NCBI GenBank assembly: GCA_005765155.1
Contig: VCCP01000001.1
Span: forward strand, 4,526,001-4,590,000
From: Zelopaecilomyces penicillatus
Taxonomy: Eukaryota; Ascomycota; Sordariomycetes; Hypocreales; Pseudodiploosporaceae
Direction of reading: 5' to 3'
Length of the DNA stretch: 64,000 nucleotides
Positions 56,201 to 64,000 of this stretch are shown here, piece by piece (within the stretch, counting starts at the first letter, position 1; the number at the start of each line of letters is the position of its first letter). A program made the translations under genes and the position numbers. A model generated the notes under the pieces. It had not been told where the DNA came from. It saw nothing but the letters and a program-made list of their open reading frames with translations, and searched no databases.

Positions 56201-59200
56201 GAAGTTGAAGCCTCTCCTAGGTGAGTTCACAACCTGCTCAGAAGGTGATTCGACAATGTTTTGAGGCTCGTCGTCCAACTCCGTGACCAGCTCCCCAAGG
56301 GTTTCAGAAGCTTTTTCGATGATAGGCTCAGAAGATGGCTTGACGACGGCTTCGGATGGTTCGGCGACCACCTCAGCAGCCGGCTCCACAACAGGCGCTG
56401 ATGAGAGGGCGACTGGTTCGGGTATAGGTTCTGACCATGCATCCAAGGCAGCCTCATCCACAGCTCGAGGCGCTGTTTCAATAACTAACTCATTGTCTAA
56501 TGACACGGATCCTTTGGCCTTCTTCTTCTTCTTTTTGCTTTTCTTTGAGCTAGCTGAAGCTGCCAAGTCCTCGACCACAGGTGCAGAAGGTGGTTCTAAA
56601 ACGGGCAGACTGACATCGATATCCTCTATGGGCGCAACCTCTACACTGCCAATGGCTGCGCTGTCAACAACCACAAGATCTCCTACTTCAACAGGTGGTT
56701 CAACGTTAGCGATATCAATAGACTTTTCGTCATTGATATCGCGAACCGCAATCTCAGGTTCGATCACACGTGGGCTTTCGGCAAGAACCTCGGCAGGAGC
56801 TTCCAATACAGATTCGACGACAACATCAGGCTCAGGTGTGAGGTCAGATTCAGCTACTGCACTAGAAGTGGTTTCTGTTGATTCAGGTTTAAGAGGAAGT
56901 TCTGGCGTTGCTTCAGGCTCGCGCTGTGGCTCGGTTTCCGTCTGAGTAGCAGGTTCGGGAACTAACTCAGAAGTAGTGATGGCTACTGGGCCAGCTGGAG
57001 TATCTTCAGGATCCAAAGCGGGCTGAGAGGGTTGTTCAGCTGTCACCTCAAGCTCGGGGTTCAACTCTCTAGTCTCCAATACAGCTCCAGGTATCTCAGG
57101 CGTCGAAGTTTCTGGTAATGTTGGTGCAGCTTCGACCTCCGGGGCTGTGGATCCCTTATTCTTCTTCTTCTTCTTTTTGCTCTTCTTGCTTGGGAGCTCT
57201 TGAATCTCAGCCTCCACGGGTGTATCCACCGGGGCATTCGCAGGTGCATCCATGGGAGCATCCATGGGAGCATCGCGCGGAGCGTCTGCAAGATGCTCTG
57301 GGTCTAGCTCCGGAACCAGCTCCTTCTCCGTGCTTTCAGCAGCCGGCTCAGCGGCATCTTCTGTTGGCACAGTGCTAGCAGGGGCGTCGACAGCTGCTGT
57401 TGTGGTGTTCACCTCCTCAAGAGGAGTGCTCGTTGAAACCTCGGTGATTTCGTCTATTGTCTTCACTTCCTCAACAGGTGCCGCTGTTGAAACCTCGGGA
57501 ATTTCGGTTGTTGCAGGTACAACAGGATCCGCCTCCATCACCTCGACGCTAGGAAGGGCAACGACGGCTTCATCCACAGTGGGAGCGAGTGGCGCCTCTT
57601 CGACAATGGGCTCAGAAGGAGGAGCATCAGATGCTTCTTGCAATGCCTTCTTTTTGTTCTTCTTGTCCTTTTTCTTTTTCTTCTTAGACTCGCCAGCATT
57701 ATCTTGAGAAGTAGCCATCTGGATGGTGCTCACATCCACGCTTTTCTGAGAGACTTCCGGGGTTTGTGATGCCTCATGCTCAACTGGTTCCACAGGCTTG
57801 ACAGGCTCAACAAGCTCTGTCGGTTGTACAACCTGTTCGGCAGTTGCATCAATAACATCCACTGATGCTTCGGGGACTCTGTCAACTAGATCGGCTTGCT
57901 CAATAGCCTTGACAGATTCAGTAGACTCAACAGGTTCGGGTACGTACTCGCCAATGTTGCGGTCCTCAATCTCTACAGTGTTTTCTAAGGCCAATGTGTC
58001 AAGGGGCTCAGCAGACTTAGCGAGCTCAACAGGCTCTGCTTTGTGCTCGGCGCTGGTGTCCGTAGTCTCTCTAGCTGTTTCCAGAGTCCGTGATGTGTCA
58101 ACCGGCTCGACTGGCTCAACGGACTCAATGGTCTTTGATGTCGCCTCTAGCTCTTGCTGCTCAATCGGAAGAGACACTGTGGATTGCGATGTCTGCTTCT
58201 TGCGATCCTTCTTACCCTTCTTTTTCTCCTTTGCCGATGGTGGATTCAACTCAGTGGATGTATTACTATCAGAGACAGGGGTAGCTGGCAGGGCCGAGCC
58301 TCTCAACGATGATCCGTTAAACCATGGGAAGTATCCCATAGAAGAAGCGGAAGGCAAATCACGCGCCGACTCGAATGCATCTGAAGACGATGCGCCGCCG
58401 TCCAGAGCATCGGTGAAGTGCTCATCAGCAGAAGTCAAATCTTCAGCAATGTCAGGCAAAGTGCCAGGCCGTTGTCTGGGCCTCGTCGGTGTCATTGGAC
58501 GAGGACTGTGCGAAGTGTCGACGTGGATGGCCTTGTCTGACTTTGTAGAAGAAGGCGCTGAGTGCAACAAGTAAGAGCTTCTGTTTTTCGACATGACATC
58601 GACAGCGTTGGGCTCGGCATTTTCGTCATTTGCCTCTGTGCCGTCTTCGGTGGATCGTGGCAAGTGACTTTCATGAGCGTTTTCAGCTTGGCCCAACACA
58701 GTATCTGATAAAGACATGCGTGGAAGGTCTGGCCTCACCTCAGCCTTGGGTGTTGAGTCCTGAGATCCTTCATCATCCTCTGTATAGAATGATCTCGATG
58801 GAACTTCTGTATCGATGCGGAGTCCCGAGATGGTGTCGTCAAGGAAATCAAAATTGCGGTCGTCATGTTCATAATCTACGGTTGAGTCTCCTGATTCGGA
58901 CTCCCGAGAAGAAGGCGGCTCACTAGGAGGCAGTGGAGGCAGGTCCGTATTATTGGCATCAACGTCAACTGAGCCATGGCGTGAATGCTCAAGAAGGTAA
59001 AAAGGCATTATTTCCCGGCTGCTATCCCAGGACATGGGCCTAAGTGGGCGCCTTGGTGCGGTATCAGGGGAACCAACGGCCGGTGATCCAATTGGTGACT
59101 TGAAAGAGCCAGGCGTCGAAGGTGTGATTCGTGGGCCCATTCGCAGAGAAATAGGAATGGCTGTGATGCTGGGGGTCTTGGGGGTCTTCACAAGGGCCTC

Positions 59201-62200
59201 TTGCGTGCTCCATTTCCGTCGATGTGCAAGCTGTTCTCGCTTCGCGTTGCGCTCTTCGGGGGGTGTATCGGGACGGCTATCCGGCAAGGGCGGCAGCTCT
59301 TCAAAGACTTCTCTAGGGCTGCCGGGTTGGCTGGGAGGAAGGGGAAGTAGATCGCCATACTGGGGATCAATGGCGGGTTTGATTGCTCGGGGGGCAATCT
59401 CAGGGTCATAATCTTCGTCATCCCCTCTTGGGTTGTCGTGGTAAGGTGAGGCGTGCTCCTGATTCGTGGAGACTTCGGTGGCCTTTGCGAGCGCGATGCT
59501 AGCTGCAACAGCAGCAGCAACACCCGTCAAGCCGACACCCTCGCCAATGGTGCCGGCATTATCTAAAAAAGAACTGCGTTTCTCATCACTCTTGGTGCCA
59601 CTTGACTTGAAAATGCTAGAGAACAGCCCGCTGGATCTCTTTTCCGGTTCTTTGCCCTTGCGAGACCCGCCTGGGGCCGACGTCACTGACTTTGCATCAT
59701 CATCATGTCGCGAAGACGCCCGGCTGTGCCGGCTCTCGCGAGAACGTTCACGGTCATTATAACGAGACTCGGATACCACTGAGCCAACGTCGCGATCTTT
59801 GAGTGGGTCACGTCGCCGACTCGGTCGGTCGTCGCCATTTTCATCAAAATTATAGTCATTTCCACTTCTTCGCTTGGACTTGCTGCTTTTCCTGTTGGGG
59901 CTGTCCACTGAGGCTTCTGATGGGGGAGCAGATCGCGGAACAGAATCACGATCACTCTTGGATCGCCGCTTTGAGCTTGACAAGGTGCTCCAGTCGTCAT
60001 CATGACCATTTTTCTTTGGGCTGTCGATTGAGGCCTCTGAGGGAGCAGCGGAACGCGAAACGGAATCACGACCGCTCTTGGATCTTCTTCTCGGTTTTGA
60101 GGCGATTTCTTGGTCATCGCCACGGTCAGCGTTTCTGGAGCGGTCAATAACTGAGATTTCTGAGCGAGCAGCGGATTGGGAACGCTCTCTGTTGGATCGT
60201 CGCTTTGATTTTGACAGGGTGCTCCAACCATCATCATATCGCGCGTCTTCACCCGGATCCCTGCTTCTCCTTGATAATCTTGACCCTAGGGTGGACTCTT
60301 GCCAGTCCTCCCACGAGTCGTTACCTGAATCAAGGTCGAGAGTGGACTCTAAATCTCTTGTTGTTTCATGGGAAGCTTCAACTCCTCGTGCCCAAGCCTC
60401 CGCGGCCTTTATTTCGTTTTCAGGCTGACGATGTTCTCTGCTCCTCGACCTTTGACGATGCTGAGCGTCATCCTGCAGGGCAGGAATCTCGCGTGTCTCG
60501 ACCGGTTCTGACTTTGTAGATCCAGCAGATTGTCTCTTTGCTTGCTTTTCTTGTCTTTTTCTCTCTTTCTTGCTGAGCCTGGATGATGATCCACCCATTT
60601 CGCTGGATGCACCAATAGCGCCGTCCATATATGACTGAGCCTCACCAGTTGTGTAGCCCAACTCAGAGACTGCTCGGCCAGTTGATTGTTCAAACGCCGA
60701 TGTGCTTGCCATGGCACTGGAAGAGGAGGGATGGTGCCAACTATCCCCCTTTGCCTCAGTGGCACCGAGAGGAGAGTCGCGGTTTCGGTATGAAGGATTA
60801 TCAATTACAATATTAGAGTCAAAGCCAGTATCCGTAAGTCCAGCTGCCAGAATTGCTGCAAATTCAAGATCGTCAGCGTGACCACCAGACGAGTGTTGTG
60901 GTTGTGGGCTCGCCGGTTTGGGACCAGGAATAGGCGGCACATCCGTTGTTTCTTCGACGATGATCTGATTTGGGATGATTGCCGCGGTATCTTGGGGGGC
61001 AGCAGCACCGATATCCCTGGTGTATTCAGAAGCCTTAGAGTCAAGCTCGTTTGATGGCTCAGACGAGCTACCCGCAATGGCAGTAGCAATCATTCCCCAT
61101 TGGCTATCCTTGTCCAGTCGGGCTCTGGGTTTGTCGGTATACTCAATAGGGTGGGTAATGTATTCGCTGTCATTTCTGTAGTCTGGAGTCATCACCTCGT
61201 AGCTTTGCATAGAGTTTTCACCCCAGGAGACGGATTTGGCAGTTGGGGCCGAATGCTCAATAACGACTTTGGGCACGACTTGCGCAACGTCAACGGATCT
61301 AGAAGACGAAGGCACGTCATCGAGCTCTCGGCTTGCCTCCTCGTGTTGAAAATACTCGACGCTCGGCGTAGGGTGACGGCTGGGTAAGGGTGTGGGAAGG
61401 ACGAGATTCAACAGAGGTCGTTCGCGCTCACATGAAGGGTCTCGTCCAACAAAGGTTGGTGAATCTGCAACGTGATCCTTGATCTGAAATTTGTGGATAT
61501 CCCTGGGGAATATCTCATTGTCGATTTTCACGTCCGCATTCGGCCCATCATAAGGACTCTTTGCCTTCAACTTGTCCTCCATCTCGGGTGGAGTGACAAT
61601 GGCAAAAGACTCATCAGCATCCTTGTCTTCCCACTTGTCCACCACAGATCTTGCTGGAGATTGGCTTCGTGACCGGATTTCATCAGAAGCAATCTTTCGT
61701 GCAATCGCGGATTCCCGATAGTATTTGTCGGCTTCCTCTTGGACCGAATCCTTGGTTATAATTGGTGGTTCCAAAAAGGCTTCGTCTGCAAACTCTTCCA
61801 TGCCTAGTCTTCTCAATCTCTTTGCCCCGGCTTTAGCAGCAGCCATGGGGATAGTCTCGGCGAATGCTGATAGTGACATTGTGCCAGTCTCTCCTCCCTC
61901 AAACCCATAGCGTTTCCGTGGTGGACCTCGAGATTTCAGTTTGTAGCCTTCTACCATCTTTTCCATTTCGTAGGAATCCTTCCGACTCAGTCTTTGATGG
62001 CCTGGTGCAGGCATCCGTGGAGGTGAGTCTCCAAAGTTTGGCTCTCTGTCGACGGTCACAATCTGCGGTGTCAAGGGTCGCTGCTGTGGTGTGTTAAATC
62101 GTGGTGTGTTGAAAGCATCGTCAGCAACCTGGAATTGGAATGGGTCAATTGCAGTTCTTGAGGTGGGTTGGCCTAGTCCAGCGATAATGTCATAACCTGC

Positions 62201-64000
62201 CTTTTCCGCCCTTGGCGGCTCTCGCTGCACCTCAGTTCCAGAGCTCATCTTGCTATCTCCATGCGGAAATTGTGAGACTTCACTGCGCGTCTGCGGGTCG
62301 AACCCTACCCAGCTGCCTTCATCTCTGAGTTTATAAGCACTCTCCCCAGGATAGTGACCGACAGCGACTTCGTGTCTCTTGCTAGGTGGATCTTGAAATC
62401 CTTCCTCTCGACAAGACCGCTTGTGGTCGTGATCATCCGCGTATTTAGAAGGATACGAGTCTTGTCTCGATTTACGGGATTCCTTGCCACGACCAGAGTC
62501 GCGAAATCGGTCATTGGCACCATCCCTATCCCGTTCCCGTTCCCTTCGGTTCTCTCGGCTCTCTCTCTTATCCTTCTTGAGTTCAGATGTTAATGCTGCG
62601 CCAGCGATGGCAGCTACCACACCAGCAGCTGCTGCTCCACCAAGACCAGAGCCATCAGATTTGTGCTTCAAATTCCGAGAATCATGTCGATCATCGACCT
62701 CGAACTTCTCTGCTTCATAAACCTTAGACGACACTGGCACTTTAGGAATTGGCTGCTGGATAGTGACAGGAAGGGGGCGAGAACGCTGAGGATCCTGCTG
62801 CGATGCTACAGCAGAGGCCCGGTCGGCATCGAATCTTCGAGGATCAGACGTTGGAATGGGGTAAACCTCTCGCATTGGCATATTCTCCATAGTCCCTGGG
62901 GCGGATCGATTCGGGAGGGGAACATTTTGCTGGAAAGGCGCTGGCGGTGCATATCGGTTCTCTCCAAAGCCGCAGGGGGTGTTGATCAGCCCGCGGAGTG
63001 AATTGACAGGTCCAAAGAGAGAAGGATCAACAACAGAACTCTTGGGGCCCAACTCTGTAGCGCGATTGACAGAAGAGCCAATGACAGAGCCAGCGACAGC
63101 GGTCCCGGCAACTGCAGTCAACGAAGGTCCCCAGGGTTGCGAGTATGATCCATACGCCATTTCGGAACCCACTCCATCGCTTATTGAGTCGTCAGACTCA
63201 TCCTCAGAAGCAGACTCCCAGTCTGACTCGTCATCAGAGGCGCGATGCGGCTTGGAGCTGCCGATACCTCGACTCTGACCCACCTTCTTCCCATGACGAA
63301 ACGTGGATAGCGCAGCGGCTGCCGCGACAAGCCCTGTTGACTTGGACCGGCTTGCCAAACGCAGGTCGCTCTCGTTTTGACTCCTAGCAATTTCGGATAG
63401 CTGTCGGCCAATGGCCAATATCTCTTCATCCGTCTTGTCTCTCTTCTTCAAGTGGGCCTTTACGGGCATGCTGGAAGGTGGCATGTCCCGATGCTGCACA
63501 TTAGTGGGAACTGTAGTCCGGGCACCAACGGTGGTGGTACGGCCCTTGGGCTGCTTGATGTATCCATGACCATATGCCATGTCGGAGTTAACAGATGACG
63601 AGGACGAGTTATTGCTGCCGCCAAAATAAAAGACGCGTCCCTTTTTGCTGCCACTGCTCCTGCGACGCCGCGGCACGCGCTCCGATGGAGCACGAAAGAA
63701 GGCATTGAAGACGCCGCCAAATCGGTGGGTGGGGTATTTTCGAGAAATATCTACCAGCGACGTGGAGGAGTCGGAAGCCAGGGAGTCGGATGAGGAGCCT
63801 GAGCCGGAGACAGCGCGATCGCGGGCGCGATAATCGAGCGGGATAGGCTGCTGACCATGTTGCTGTGCGAATTGAGGCTGGGTGTGGTGTGGTGAATATT
63901 GATGGGATGGATGTGGTGAGGGTTGTTGTGAGTGCTGTTGTGAGTGGTGTGGCGAACATGGTAGTTGTTGTGAATATTGCGGCTGTTGCGAGCGTTGCGG
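44231..64000 (-). CDS. lah: Leashin-like giant Woronin-body tether (involucrin repeat protein), N-terminus outside window
   Basis: One exon runs open from the window edge (first codon 64000-63998) to 45950, 6,017 codons. A 246-nt intron (GTAAGT at 45949, TTTTCAG before 45703) joins it in phase (PDVY-DGVGEGRVGSP) to a 490-residue C-terminal exon. Order: Gln/His/Ser-rich start; FNAFFRAPSERVPRRRRS; Arg/Ser/Glu-rich part with SKRRS repeats (about 60.2-59.9 kb); a vast Pro/Glu/Ala/Val-rich region broken every 150-250 residues by SKKDKKKKKK-type clusters (58.2-47.2 kb); a basic Ser/Pro tail; and finally a coiled coil (VIELETKVEQLIAENRELSD) with a helical domain (DEDYFDHRCQQLCSHVQQWV). Size, composition and order match leashin, which ties Woronin bodies to the cell cortex or septal pore in Neurospora and Aspergillus. 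The identification is by architecture, not alignment. Confidence 0.8.
53210..54000 (-). repeat. Tandem repeat of about 25 residues in the leashin-like protein
   Basis: About ten imperfect units of 70-78 nt encode variants of ADPVSISADPEVDIKADE followed by LTSDVAI. GCAGAAAT marks on the plus strand recur at about 53364, 53493, 53569, 53697, 53766 and 53836. Units are diverged at DNA and protein level. Confidence 0.8.
55735..56040 (-). repeat. Short EPxSEPI-type tandem repeats in the leashin-like protein
   Basis: Units of about 8-12 residues, such as EPIPEPIVEPVSEPIVE and SESVAEPSEAISEPASE, repeat over roughly 100 residues. On the plus strand this appears as recurring GGCTC and GACTC with TCAG spacers. 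Confidence 0.8.
59875..60245 (-). repeat. Arg/Ser-rich tandem repeat of about 41 residues
   Basis: Two good units and one partial unit, spaced about 123 nt, carry WSTLSSSKRRSKSDRDS followed by RSAPPSEASVDSP. They lie in the N-terminal half of the giant protein. Confidence 0.82.

Larger units (their letters stand above)
47225..58230 (-). repeat. About 22 dispersed lysine-cluster modules in the leashin-like protein
   Basis: Clusters of the type (S/T)KK(D/S)KKKKKK(K/N)KG recur at fairly even distances, about 500 nt on average. Examples lie near 58210, 57670, 57170, 56535, 55385, 54990, 54745, 54050, 53070, 52790, 52330, 51830, 51030, 50610, 50025, 49730, 49245, 48600, 47655 and 47470. On the plus strand they show as TTCTTCTTC tracts. 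The acidic sequence between them is not conserved in length. Confidence 0.85.

Noticed and set aside
46047..63387. Many plus-strand open frames of 60-260 codons opposite the giant gene
   Set aside because: They mirror the low-complexity GAG/GAA/AAG codons of the minus-strand gene, giving Ser/Thr- or Phe/Leu-rich translations with no domains or splice logic.
1..64000. tRNA genes, 5S rRNA, CRISPR arrays, transposons, biosynthetic cluster
   Set aside because: I looked for B-box-like GTTCGANNC with a matching acceptor arm, regular spaced repeats, transposase or reverse transcriptase motifs, and PKS/NRPS domains, and saw none. This was by eye and is not exhaustive.

Overview
This is a window of nuclear DNA from a filamentous ascomycete, most likely a Sordariomycete close to the Hypocreales. 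The evidence is compact genes on both strands, short introns (about 50-130 nt) with GTAAGT-like donors and CTNAC-type branch sites, intergenic gaps of 0.4-1.6 kb, and an ascomycete-specific gene set that includes a leashin-type giant protein and a PUK1-like kinase. I saw no rRNA, tRNA, CRISPR array, transposon or secondary-metabolite cluster. The left and right ends each cut through a gene.

Layout. 0-3.5 kb: the 3' end of a PPR protein, a TAF3-like TFIID subunit and a three-exon gene for a small secreted cysteine-containing protein. 5-13 kb: an S9C dipeptidyl peptidase, a DUF1746 (Dsc4-like) membrane protein, the ribosome-biogenesis protein Rcl1 and the G-patch protein Pxr1/Gno1. 13.5-24 kb: a membrane glycosyltransferase of GT2 type, a DJ-1/PfpI protein, the nucleolar FKBP Fpr4 and an NDR/AGC-type kinase. 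24-44 kb: the sphingolipid phospholipase Isc1, an alpha/beta-barrel-like protein, a triple-KH RNA-binding protein, a coiled-coil protein, dUTPase, pyridoxal kinase, PCNA, a vezatin/Inp2-type protein and a 691-residue orphan. 44.2-64 kb: one giant gene (at least 6,507 codons in the window) that looks like leashin, the Woronin-body tether often annotated as involucrin repeat protein. Most genes are housekeeping genes with no obvious shared pathway. Rcl1, Pxr1 and Fpr4 are all nucleolar; dUTPase and PCNA both serve DNA replication.

The most unusual observation is a pair of in-frame TAG codons in two otherwise intact genes. One (23115-23117) sits at the second Trp of the CDWWS motif of the kinase. 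The other (15368-15370) sits in the glycosyltransferase. In both, the frame stays open and protein-like beyond the stop, and one A-to-G change gives TGG. The kinase matches F. graminearum PUK1, whose UAG codons are recoded by A-to-I mRNA editing during sexual development. The second gene is a candidate for the same treatment, or both may be nonsense alleles.

Several gene models here join pieces that separate reading frames do not show: TAF3-like, the secreted protein, Pxr1, pyridoxal kinase with an 11-nt micro-exon, PCNA, the vezatin-like gene, and the giant gene's C-terminal exon. Each exon chain was checked for phase and adds up to a whole number of codons.
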